From positions 3,179,482 to 3,243,481 of the forward strand of contig NZ_CP127390.1 in the NCBI RefSeq assembly GCF_030286045.1: a stretch of 64,000 bases of DNA, in the 5' to 3' direction. Shown here one piece after another: positions 1 through 7,106 of this stretch. How positions within the stretch are numbered: the first letter of the stretch is position 1; each line of letters opens with the position of its first letter. This DNA comes from Propionimicrobium sp. PCR01-08-3. GTDB taxonomy: Bacteria; Actinomycetota; Actinomycetes; Propionibacteriales; Propionibacteriaceae. Both the position numbers and the translations under genes were made by a program. Below the pieces are notes generated by a model that saw only the letters and a list, made by a program, of their open reading frames with translations, did not search any database and was not told the origin of the DNA.

Positions 1-110
1 GAAATCGTCAACGACCATTGATGGACAGGCTCAGCTGAGTGTCGAAAGCTCGCCAGTTCCCGTTGACGTTGCTGACCGGTGTAGTGGTCACCCTTGTCGA
101 GCTGTCATGC

Positions 111-518
111 TTATGGAGCGATCAGTCTGACCGTTGGAAAATAGGTCGAGTAGCGCCCATGATCGCGTGTGAGTAGCCGGTATCCGGTAACCGCGGCGTG
201 AGCCCCGATGTAAAAGTCCGGAAGCAGGCTCGTTCGCGTGCCCCCGAGACGCCGATACTTGAGGAAAGCTTTGCCTGCGAGAAATCCTGCTGGCCAAGGA
301 AGAGCTTCTCGGGCGAAATAGCTCGCAGGCAGTGCATCCTCAAGTTCTTCAATCGTGTCAAAGCCGACCGAGACCTCTGCGTAGATGATTTGGTTGATGC
401 AGACGAGACCGCGATTTGCCGCATCCCGCAAAGCGGCGCCCGACCAGGCTGACCAATCAGGATCTTCGGTGAAGATGTCGAGCAGTACATTCGAGTCGAC
501 CAAGGTCACGTCACTCAT
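111..518 (-). CDS. vapC: PIN-domain toxin (VapC-like ribonuclease)
   Basis: A 135-aa protein with PIN-domain architecture. The acidic residues expected to bind Mg2+/Mn2+ are visible: D8 in the N-terminal VDSNVLLD strand, E48, D101 in the LLPDFYIGAHA segment and D119 in the LLTRDH segment. PIN toxins of VapBC systems cleave RNA, commonly tRNA or rRNA. The ATG overlaps the 3' end of the AbrB-type antitoxin gene by 8 nt, so the two are co-transcribed and translationally coupled. The four-acid set is intact, so I expect an active toxin. The RNA target cannot be read from sequence. Confidence 0.9.
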   Translation of the reverse strand: MSDVTLVDSNVLLDIFTEDPDWSAWSGAALRDAANRGLVCINQIIYAEVSVGFDTIEELEDALPASYFAREALPWPAGFLAGKAFLKYRRLGGTRTSLLPDFYIGAHAAVTGYRLLTRDHGRYSTYFPTVRLIAP

Positions 519-738
519 CGCGTAACAGTGCCATCAGTTCGTCTGTGGACAGCTTCGTGGTGGCGCGCCCGCGCATCTGTTCGATCAACCGGTCTCCACG
601 GCCAAGCTCAGGTGCGGTACGGACGATGCGCAGCGTGCTGCCGTCCGCTATGACCTGAACCTCATCGCCCTCAAAGAAGCCGTATTGGTGCCGAAGGGAG
701 GCGGGAATCGTCACCTGGCCCTTGCTGTTGAGTTTCAT
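511..738 (-). CDS. vapB: AbrB/SpoVT-fold antitoxin of the VapBC-like pair
   Basis: A 75-aa protein. The N-terminal half is an AbrB/MazE-type swapped-hairpin DNA-binding domain (MKLNSKGQVTIPASLR, then GDEVQVI). The C-terminal tail (residues ~45–75, charged and leucine-containing) would thread into the PIN toxin. The ATG at 738 was chosen over an upstream in-frame extension because a GGGGG ribosome-binding tract lies just ahead of it and the AbrB fold begins at this Met. It is the first gene of the operon, 8-nt overlapped with vapC. An AT-rich palindrome lies 18 nt upstream and is the probable autoregulatory operator. Confidence 0.88.
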   Translation of the reverse strand: MKLNSKGQVTIPASLRHQYGFFEGDEVQVIADGSTLRIVRTAPELGRGDRLIEQMRGRATTKLSTDELMALLRDE

Positions 739-755
739 GCCAATCCCCCTACTAC

Positions 756-771
756 GTAATAAAAATATTAC
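756..771. promoter_or_regulatory. Palindromic operator/promoter of the vapBC pair
   Basis: GTAATA-AAAA-TATTAC, a perfect 6-4-6 inverted repeat, lies 18 nt before the antitoxin ATG. It is strikingly AT-rich against the surrounding GC-rich DNA. On the minus strand it also supplies a TAATAT -10-like hexamer. A repressor dimer bound here would occlude the promoter, as expected for antitoxin autoregulation. Confidence 0.55.
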
Positions 772-970
772 ATCAGGAAGCGAGTGTGAACTTGCACGGT
801 GTGAGAGAGATGTTGCCAGCGGTTGGACGATCACTGCGGCGCCGCGGCTTGGTCCGTCGTGGTGCTCGAGTATGGAGGTCGGCGAGCCCTGAACCGCTGG
901 TGACGGTCCGAGCGGCCCGTCACCGGGACTCGTTGGACGCCGAGGTTCGGCAAGGCGAGCAACCGATGTT
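772..970. other. Intergenic, no gene seen
   Basis: Between vapB and the tRNA-Arg promoter I see no supported coding region. The only structure noticed is a GGTGACGG/CCGTCACC 8-bp inverted repeat near 899–923, of unknown meaning. Confidence 0.4.
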
Positions 971-1000
971 TTGGGGGTTGGGGTGGCACTGCGCTAAAGT
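971..1000 (+). promoter_or_regulatory. Putative tRNA-Arg promoter
   Basis: TTGGGG (971–976) and TAAAGT (995–1000) are separated by 18 bp. They would start transcription about 37 nt before the mature tRNA 5' end. The match to sigma-70 consensus is moderate. Confidence 0.4.
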
Positions 1001-1043
1001 GGTCAATCGCGCGAGCTAGCGGCTCGCGTCCAAAAGAGAATAG

Positions 1044-1116
1044 GCGCCTGTAGCTTAACGGATAGAGCATCTGACTACGGATCAGAAGGTTGGGGGTTCG
1101 AATCCCTCCAGGCGCG
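1044..1116 (+). tRNA. tRNA-Arg(ACG)
   Basis: A complete cloverleaf. The acceptor stem is GCGCCTG/CAGGCGC with discriminator G, the anticodon stem TCTGA/TCAGA and the T-loop TTCGAAT. The anticodon loop CTACGGA gives anticodon ACG (inosine-modified in bacteria, reading CGU/CGC/CGA). The gene does not encode CCA. This tRNA is a substrate of TadA, encoded about 10 kb downstream. Confidence 0.96.
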
Positions 1117-1123
1117 CGGAGTG

Positions 1124-1153
1124 AAGGTCCCGAGACATGAGTCTCGGGACCTT
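1124..1153 (+). terminator. Terminator after tRNA-Arg
   Basis: A perfect 13-bp stem (1124–1136 with 1141–1153) has a 4-nt ATGA loop and ends in a short T run. It starts 8 nt after the tRNA. Confidence 0.85.
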
Positions 1154-1321
1154 TGTCGTGGTGGCGGACGGTACGTCTCGCTATCCGGCACCGGCTCGAC
1201 GCGGCCTCGGAGCGGCGCCTCTCCTGTGGGCGCAGCCAGGCAGGCCGGCGGGGAGCCCCTAAACTCGGGATGACCACAGCAGCATTTGGGCGCAACGCAG
1301 TGCGTCCCACGAAGGACCTTG

Positions 1322-2620
1322 ATGACGAACACACCCGATATCAACCTCCGATCCGTCGAACCGGATTGGAACGATCGCTTCGCCCGCGTCCAGCGGCGGA
1401 CGATGGGTGTGCTGGTGGTAACGCAGATCGTCGGGACGGTCGGGACGGGAGTGGCGCCGTCCATCGGCGTGCTGCTCGCCTCAGACGTGCTGCACAACGA
1501 GACCTGGGCGGGTCTGGCCCGCACCACCGCCACTTTGGGGGCCGCGCTGCTCGGCCTGCCGCTCGGCAACCTCGCTGCCCGGAGGGGCCGCCGCTTTTCG
1601 CTCGCGACCGGTTGGTGGCTGGCCGCGGCAGGTGCCGCGATCCTCGTCCCGGCCGCGCAGCTGAAACTGGTCGTCCCGCTGTTCCTCGGTTTGCTGCTCA
1701 TCGGATCCGGGTCGGCGGTGGCGTTGCAATCGCGATTCGCGGCAACCGACCTGGCAAACCCCGGGCACAAAGCACGAGCGCTGGCGCTGATCGTCTGGGT
1801 GGGCACCCTCGGCTCGGTGATCGGGCCGAATCTCGGTGCGCCCGGCACCCTCGTCGGCGACGCCACCGGGCTGTCGGTGTACGCAGGAGCCTTCCTCATC
1901 GCTGCCATCTGCCTCGGCATCGCGGGAACGGTGGTCTTCGTGCTGCTGCGTCCGGACCCCTTGCTGCTGCTCACCGAGTCGGGCCTGGCGGACGCGTCCA
2001 CCCTGCCCACCCGCAGGCGCGGTGGAATCCGCAGAATCCTCGCAGAGATCCGCAGCAACAAACCCGCCCGCATCGCAGTGATCGCCATCCTGGTCGCGCA
2101 GATCGTGATGGTGACGGTGATGACCATGACACCGGTGCATATCGTGCATCAGGGCGGCACCGTGAACCTGGTCGGCATCACGATCAGCCTGCACATCGTC
2201 GGCATGTACGCGCTCGCACCGCTGGTCGGCTGGATCACCGACCGCTGCGGCTCCCGACTCGCCATCTGGGCAGGCATCGGTATCTTCGTGGTCTCGCTCG
2301 CCTTCGCAGTGCTGCGTTCGGACGAAAGCCACTGGGTTGTGGCCTCGCTCATCCTGCTCGGTGTCGGCTGGTCGTTCGTCAACGTGGCCGGCTCGGCGCT
2401 GTTCACCTCGAATGTCTCCACCGAGGTCCGTGCCTCGTCTCAGGGCGGTATCGATGCCCTGGCAAATCTGTGTGGCGCGACGATGGCCTTCCTGGCCGGC
2501 CCGCTGATGGCGGCGACCAGCTTCGCGACGCTTGCGGTGATCGCGATGGTGATGTTGATTCCGCTGGCCTGCGTGGTGCTGCGCCGCATCCCCGAAACCA
2601 TTGATTATCGCGTCCCATAG
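1322..2620 (+). CDS. MFS transporter
   Basis: A 432-aa polytopic membrane protein of about 12 hydrophobic segments. It carries the MFS loop 2–3 signature region (GLPLGNLAARRGRRFSL) and a second-half counterpart (GWITDRCGSRLAI). It is probably a proton-coupled efflux permease of small molecules, and the substrate is not inferable. The ATG at 1322 was preferred over the longer frame because AAGGACC sits 6 nt ahead of it. It is monocistronic and convergent with the BtuF-like gene. The shared intergenic gap holds a palindromic element. Confidence 0.85.
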   Translation: MTNTPDINLRSVEPDWNDRFARVQRRTMGVLVVTQIVGTVGTGVAPSIGVLLASDVLHNETWAGLARTTATLGAALLGLPLGNLAARRGRRFSLATGWWLAAAGAAILVPAAQLKLVVPLFLGLLLIGSGSAVALQSRFAATDLANPGHKARALALIVWVGTLGSVIGPNLGAPGTLVGDATGLSVYAGAFLIAAICLGIAGTVVFVLLRPDPLLLLTESGLADASTLPTRRRGGIRRILAEIRSNKPARIAVIAILVAQIVMVTVMTMTPVHIVHQGGTVNLVGITISLHIVGMYALAPLVGWITDRCGSRLAIWAGIGIFVVSLAFAVLRSDESHWVVASLILLGVGWSFVNVAGSALFTSNVSTEVRASSQGGIDALANLCGATMAFLAGPLMAATSFATLAVIAMVMLIPLACVVLRRIPETIDYRVP

Positions 2621-2668
2621 CCGGGAACCCTCGGCCGCAGTCGGGTGAAGGCTGTTTGTGGCTCAAGC

Positions 2669-2755
2669 GTGCGAAACCTTCCGCGATCGGTAGCCGCGGG
2701 GCCGCGAAGCACTGGCCGGATCGGTGCGGACTGCAAGTTACGGAAGATTCTGCAC
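2669..2755. repeat. 87-nt palindromic element, copy 1 (GTGCRAAACCTTCCG family)
   Basis: The left arm GTGCGAAACCTTCCG (2669–2683) and right arm CGGAAGATTCTGCAC (2741–2755) form an imperfect inverted repeat. A second copy of nearly the same length (88 nt) is at 58987–59074. Both sit between convergent genes, immediately 3' of a minus-strand gene. Confidence 0.7.
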
Positions 2756-2791
2756 GGCCATGTCATGCACTATGCGTGGGTTGGCGGCGGG

Positions 2792-3652
2792 TCACGACCT
2801 GACGGCGGCCTCCAATGCTTGCCGCGCGTCACACATCGCGGGCCCATACCAGAACAGCGATCGTCCGGGCACCAGCACGGTGTGCGTCTCCGGAAATGCG
2901 TCAGGCCCGTCGTACGGCCCGAAGGCGTAAGGCTCATCGGGCAGCAGGACTGCGTCCACCCCACCCGAGGTGTGCAGCACCTCCGCCACATCGGCATGTG
3001 GGTAACGCTCACCGAAGTCGGCGCCGGCGCTCGTCCAGCCCAGCCTGCTGACAAGGTCGGACGCATAGGTCCCCGCACCCACCCAGATCCATGGATCGCG
3101 CCAGATCGGGATCGCCACCCGCAGACCGGAGCCATTGATGGTGGCAGGAGAGCTCAGCTGCGTCGATGGACGAGCGGTAGGCGCATTGAACCGTCCCAGA
3201 TTTGATGGAGGGAAAGCCGGGCCTTCTGAATCGATTCCCGACACATCCCACACCTTGCGCGCCGTTCGAAGCCACGCAGGCGTCTCCTTCAGGCCGAGCG
3301 CCTCGGTGAAAAACCGTTCCAGGCTGGCCACGGCCTCGTCCACACTGTCGATCTTGGTCACCCAGACGTCGACGCCGGAGGCCCGCAGCCGTTCGACGTC
3401 GAGTTTGCGGTTCTCCTCTTCGTTCACAACCACGAGGTCTGGTTCAAGGGCGCGGATCTTGGCAAGGTCTGGATTCTTCGTGCCGCGCACCCGCTCGACC
3501 TGCAGGCCCGGCGGCCGGACGCACCAGTCGGTCGCTCCCACCAGGACGCCCGGCACGCTCAGCGCGATGGCCTCGGTCAGCGACGGGACCAGGGACACGA
3601 CTCTGCGTGGTGGATACGACAGGTCCACCGGTGCGCCGAGGTCATCGAACAC
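2792..3652 (-). CDS. Helical-backbone metal-receptor protein (BtuF-like), no signal peptide
   Basis: A 286-aa protein resembling the periplasmic-binding fold of BtuF/FhuD-type receptors. It has the N-terminal block RRVVSLVPSLTEAIA, the middle segment KIRALEPDLVVVNEEENR and the C-terminal segment GGVDAVLLPDEPYAF. There is no signal peptide or lipobox, and no permease or ATPase genes flank it, so it is probably not part of an uptake transporter. Stand-alone relatives of this type are common in actinomycetes and their function is unknown. The GTG start has an AAGGAGC ribosome-binding site 5 nt ahead. No cobalamin riboswitch is visible upstream. Confidence 0.7.
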   Translation of the reverse strand: MFDDLGAPVDLSYPPRRVVSLVPSLTEAIALSVPGVLVGATDWCVRPPGLQVERVRGTKNPDLAKIRALEPDLVVVNEEENRKLDVERLRASGVDVWVTKIDSVDEAVASLERFFTEALGLKETPAWLRTARKVWDVSGIDSEGPAFPPSNLGRFNAPTARPSTQLSSPATINGSGLRVAIPIWRDPWIWVGAGTYASDLVSRLGWTSAGADFGERYPHADVAEVLHTSGGVDAVLLPDEPYAFGPYDGPDAFPETHTVLVPGRSLFWYGPAMCDARQALEAAVRS

Positions 3653-3758
3653 GATTGCTCCTTCCTTCGGTCAGGTCATGAACTTGTTCTGGCCGAAGCT
3701 CTGGGCGCTTTGGTGCGCCGGGCGCTGGCCCCGCCCTGTGCCGACCTCACGGCCGAGA

Positions 3759-4238
3759 TCAGCGTCCGAGCGGGGTCTGCGTCAGATCCGGGCGGGTGGC
3801 GGCCAACGCGCGATCGTTCCAGGTGCCCTGAAGAACCTCCGGAGAGATACCGACCCAATCCACCAGCTTGGTGAATGACTTACTGGTCAGAAAGGCGCCC
3901 GAGACCTGATCAACCCGTTGATTGGATTTCAACACCATGACCGAGTAGCTGAATCCCAGCTGCTTGCGATTGAAAATCGTGACTCTGTGCAGCTTGCTCA
4001 AATCGAACTTCCGAAATCCCACCCGGAGCTGGGTGGCCTCGCCGCGCACCCAACCGGTAATCGGCTGACAGAAGATGAAGACGCCGGGGATGGCCCACAC
4101 CAGCGCCGGCCAGCCGTCATCGCGTGACAGCCACGTGATCGCGAACAACACGAGCGCCGCCGCGGTCGTGCCGAGCGCAAGCAGGGGCGACGGATACAAC
4201 GAGAGCTTGGGCCGCTGCTTCTTATGCGTCCTGGCCAT
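3759..4238 (-). CDS. Small membrane protein, unknown function
   Basis: A 159-aa protein I do not recognise. The N-terminus is basic, and two hydrophobic segments (about residues 19–38 and 44–62) are followed by a soluble domain of about 95 aa with alternating charged and hydrophobic strands. The layout recalls PH-like bacterial membrane proteins, but the similarity is too weak to name a family. The ATG directly abuts an upstream in-frame TAG (4239–4241), and GGAAGGAAGG lies about 10 nt ahead. A TAGAAT promoter-like hexamer is near 4370 on this strand. Confidence 0.6.
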   Translation of the reverse strand: MARTHKKQRPKLSLYPSPLLALGTTAAALVLFAITWLSRDDGWPALVWAIPGVFIFCQPITGWVRGEATQLRVGFRKFDLSKLHRVTIFNRKQLGFSYSVMVLKSNQRVDQVSGAFLTSKSFTKLVDWVGISPEVLQGTWNDRALAATRPDLTQTPLGR

Positions 4239-4429
4239 CTATTTCATGCCTTCCTTCCGCCACGCGTCCGGGTGAGAGCGCACTCGCGCTCCGTCGGACG
4301 ATCCGAACGGGTGCTTCCTGGTCCGAGCCAGCGCAGTTGTCTGTGCGTCGTGCACGAACGGGCCAATTCTAGGTGAGCCGATGAACGTGGCCGCGATCGT
4401 GATCGACCAGTTGGACGAATCGCCCGCAT

Positions 4430-5437
4430 TCATGACCGGCGCAGTACCTCGGCCCGGCAGACCTCCAGCAGCGGTTCGGGGTCGGCGTCGCGTCCGGTCA
4501 TCAGCTTGATCTGGTCGATCGCCTGGCCGACCAATAGATCCAGGCCATCAAGCGAGGGCACCTTTGCTGCCTGCGCGGCGCGGTCGAAGGCCGACGGATA
4601 GTTGTTGTAAACCACCTCGAACACCGTCCGTGACTGCGCCACCAGCGCGGCGGCCAGCTCGTCGTCCGATTCGACGGGGACGGTCGAGATCAGCAGGTCG
4701 GCCTTGGGTGCAGCCGAGTCCGCTGCGCTCACTGAGCCTCCGGGTTGGTCCGTTGGCGCTTCAACCCATGCCTCTGGGAGTCGTGCCGGCTGCCCGTAGG
4801 GCTGCACCTCGAATGAGATTCCGGCAAGCTGCGCTACCTCGTCCAGGCTGGCGTGTGCCCGTTCCGGGTTTCTCGCCAGCACAATTGCCTCGCGGACGCC
4901 CAACTTGCCGAGCGCCCAGAACGCGCTGCGCGCGGTCGCGCCGTTGCCGATCACCACCGCCGTGGAGGCGGAGCGCACACCGATGCGTCCAAGAGCGGCG
5001 AGCATGCCGGTGACATCGGTGTTGTACACGCGGCTGGCCCGAGCGGTGATTCTGCCGGTTGCCCGGTTGATCGGTGCCGCAGGATAGTCCTGCTGATCGT
5101 GCTTGCCGACCGCTGTCGGCCGGCCTGCCTGGCCGGGGGCGATCGATCCGGGGAGCTTATCTCGTCCGAAGATGATGGTGTTTCCCGATTGCAGAGCCGC
5201 GGCGATCGGATCGGGGGAGCCATAGGCCAGCAGGGCCTGTTTGTTGGGGGCGGTGACCGAAAGTCCGACCCATTCGGGCCCGAGGCTCGCGATGAAGTCG
5301 CCGAGGGTATCCGGGGTCACCTCGAAGGCGTCATAGCTGAACTGGTCGGCGATGCCCAGCCCGGTATAGGCGGTGCGGTGCAGCAGCGGTGACAGCGAAT
5401 GGGCGATCGGGCTGCCGATCACGGCGCAGCGGTGCAT
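4430..5437 (-). CDS. aroE: Shikimate dehydrogenase
   Basis: A 335-aa protein that would reduce 3-dehydroshikimate to shikimate in the chorismate pathway. Visible motifs are the substrate-binding SPIAHSLSP, the catalytic Lys K66 in VTAPNK, Asp D141 in NTDVTG, the nucleotide loop VIGNGATARSA and the C-terminal FEVVYNNYPS. The start at 5437 has AAGGAG 7 nt upstream. It is longer than the usual ~275 aa, because about 45 residues (roughly 92–136, polar) are inserted before NTDVTG and another Pro/Ser-rich stretch lies near 210–235. The usual Asn before VTxPxK is Ser here. It is probably a functional AroE, although a quinate/shikimate dehydrogenase-like paralogue cannot be excluded. Confidence 0.85.
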   Translation of the reverse strand: MHRCAVIGSPIAHSLSPLLHRTAYTGLGIADQFSYDAFEVTPDTLGDFIASLGPEWVGLSVTAPNKQALLAYGSPDPIAAALQSGNTIIFGRDKLPGSIAPGQAGRPTAVGKHDQQDYPAAPINRATGRITARASRVYNTDVTGMLAALGRIGVRSASTAVVIGNGATARSAFWALGKLGVREAIVLARNPERAHASLDEVAQLAGISFEVQPYGQPARLPEAWVEAPTDQPGGSVSAADSAAPKADLLISTVPVESDDELAAALVAQSRTVFEVVYNNYPSAFDRAAQAAKVPSLDGLDLLVGQAIDQIKLMTGRDADPEPLLEVCRAEVLRRS

Positions 5438-5725
5438 CAAAGACTCCTTGGGTGCATTCAAGTGGTGCGGCTCGCGCGGCCGACGCGTACGACCATACGT
5501 GCGGTCGTTCGGCGGCGTTGGCTGGTGAAATAGACGACTGGAATCAGTTCAGATCCATAGTGCCAGGCAACGTCGTGTCCAGGTCGCCAGCCATCAGCTA
5601 TTTCGCCAGCCAGTGTATGGGGGTGTCTGCGGGCGTGGGCATCAATGTTGCAGCAGCTGTTTTGCCGGGCAGCCCGGCTGTTATCTGTCGAGCCAACTGG
5701 TCCGCGCATGCCGCCGCTGGTGGCA

Positions 5726-5741
5726 TAGGGTTCTGCCCATG
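5726..5741 (+). promoter_or_regulatory. Leaderless promoter of menB
   Basis: TAGGGT (5726–5731) lies exactly 7 nt before the ATG at 5739, which places the transcription start at or next to the start codon. The same NAnnnT-N7 spacing recurs at many genes in the window. Confidence 0.5.
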
Positions 5742-6650
5742 AGCAACGAGACCACAGCGAATCCGTTCCGCCCCGAGTTGTGGGACGAGGTGCCCGGCTT
5801 CGAGTTCACCGATATCACCTACCACCAGGCGAAGGACGTGCCGGCAGTGCGCATCGCATTCGATCGTCCGGAGGTACGCAATGCCTTTCGTCCGCACACC
5901 GTGGACGAGCTGCTGCTGGCCTTCGAGCATGCCCGGCAGTCGGCCGACATCGGCTGCGTGCTGCTCACCGGAAACGGGCCGAGCCCCAAGGACGGCGGCT
6001 GGGCGTTCTGCAGCGGTGGCGATCAGCGGATCCGCGGCAAGGCCGGATACCAATACGCCGAGGGTGAGGACGCCAGCACGGTCGACCGCGCCCGGGCCGG
6101 ACGGCTGCACATTCTCGAAGTGCAACGGCTGATCAGATTTATGCCGAAGCCGGTGATCGCCCTGGTCAACGGGTGGGCCGCCGGGGGCGGGCATAGCCTG
6201 CATGTGGTCTGCGACCTGTCGCTCGCCTCCGAGGAGCACGCCAAATTCAAGCAGACCGACGCCGACGTCGCGTCCTTTGACGGCGGCTACGGTTCGGCCT
6301 ACCTGGCCCGTCAGGTCGGCCAGAAATTCGCCCGCGAGATCTTCTTCCTGGCCGACACCTACTCGGCCGACGACGCCTACCGGATGGGCATGGTGAACAA
6401 GGTCGTCCCGCACGCGGAGCTCGAGGACGAAGGGCTCGCCTGGGCTGCCAAGATCTGCGGCAAGTCACCCACAGCGCAGCGGATGCTCAAGTACGCCTTC
6501 AACCTTGCCGATGATGGCCTGATGGGCCAGCAGCTGTTCGCAGGCGAAGCGACGAGGCTCGCCTACATGAGCGACGAGGCGGTCGAGGGACGCGACTCAT
6601 TCCTGAACAAGCGGCCTCCGGATTGGTCTGACTACCCCTACTACTACTGA
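5739..6650 (+). CDS. menB: 1,4-dihydroxy-2-naphthoyl-CoA synthase
   Basis: A 303-aa crotonase-fold enzyme that closes the naphthalene ring of o-succinylbenzoyl-CoA in menaquinone synthesis. Diagnostic features are the oxyanion-hole segments CSGGDQRIRGKAGYQ and NGWAAGGGHSLHVVCDLSLAS, the MenB-specific DADVASFDGGYGSAYLARQVG block, and a Trp/Tyr-rich C-terminus ending in DYPYYY. Length matches actinobacterial MenB. The start was chosen from alignment to the family N-terminus and the TAGGGT-N7-ATG pattern. It stands alone here, with no other men genes in the window. Confidence 0.95.
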   Translation: MSNETTANPFRPELWDEVPGFEFTDITYHQAKDVPAVRIAFDRPEVRNAFRPHTVDELLLAFEHARQSADIGCVLLTGNGPSPKDGGWAFCSGGDQRIRGKAGYQYAEGEDASTVDRARAGRLHILEVQRLIRFMPKPVIALVNGWAAGGGHSLHVVCDLSLASEEHAKFKQTDADVASFDGGYGSAYLARQVGQKFAREIFFLADTYSADDAYRMGMVNKVVPHAELEDEGLAWAAKICGKSPTAQRMLKYAFNLADDGLMGQQLFAGEATRLAYMSDEAVEGRDSFLNKRPPDWSDYPYYY

Positions 6651-6697
6651 ACCGGTGTACGTGGGCCGGTGAGTTCAGCGTCCACGGCCGCCGCATA

Positions 6698-7031
6698 ACG
6701 CGCCTGGTTGTGCGCCAGATTGCGCGGGGACGGTGATTGTGGGTCTCGTGGCGCATTTGGAGTGCACTGAAGCGCGTTGGTGGTGCTGAAGTGAGCAGGA
6801 TCGATGTCGACTGCGAGGGTTCACGCGCTTGGTTGTGCGCCAGATTGCAGTGCGACCGTTGATCGTGCGCTGGATAGTTCATCTGGCGCACGCTGGAGCG
6901 TGTCAAGGCCGCAGGGAATCGATATTCCCGACCTCGGCGGCCGATCTACGCGCCTGGTTGTGCGCCAGATTGCGCTACGACCGGTGATGGTGCATCCGAT
7001 GATGCATTTGGAGTGCACTGAAGCGCGTTGG
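6698..7031. repeat. 125-bp tandem repeat array
   Basis: The motif CGCSYGGTTGTGCGCCAGATTGC starts at 6698, 6823 and 6948, spaced exactly 125 bp apart. Copies 1 and 3 share the extended 83/84-nt unit ending GGAGTGCACTGAAGCGCG. Copy 2 has diverged but contains a perfect 11-bp inverted repeat (6835–6845 with 6881–6891). The array fills the gap between menB and the coiled-coil gene. Confidence 0.75.
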
Positions 7032-7106
7032 CCCTGTGAAACCGGGCAGGCTCATTCGGATGACTCGATGAAAGCGGGAACGAAGCGTGATGGCAGAATG
7101 GACCCC

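Noticed and set aside
1153-2604. 483-codon plus-strand frame overlapping the MFS gene
   Set aside because: The alternate frame of the MFS gene gives an Arg/Gly/Ala-rich protein without membrane segments; the overlapping frame encodes a clear transporter.
3653-3758. Cobalamin riboswitch ahead of the BtuF-like gene
   Set aside because: The gap is only ~106 nt, and no B12-box-like sequence or suitable fold is seen.
7098-7106. Upstream ATG start for the coiled-coil gene
   Set aside because: ATG 7107 fits the CAGAAT-N7 leaderless pattern, whereas 7098 has neither a Shine–Dalgarno sequence nor the spacing; it remains possible.
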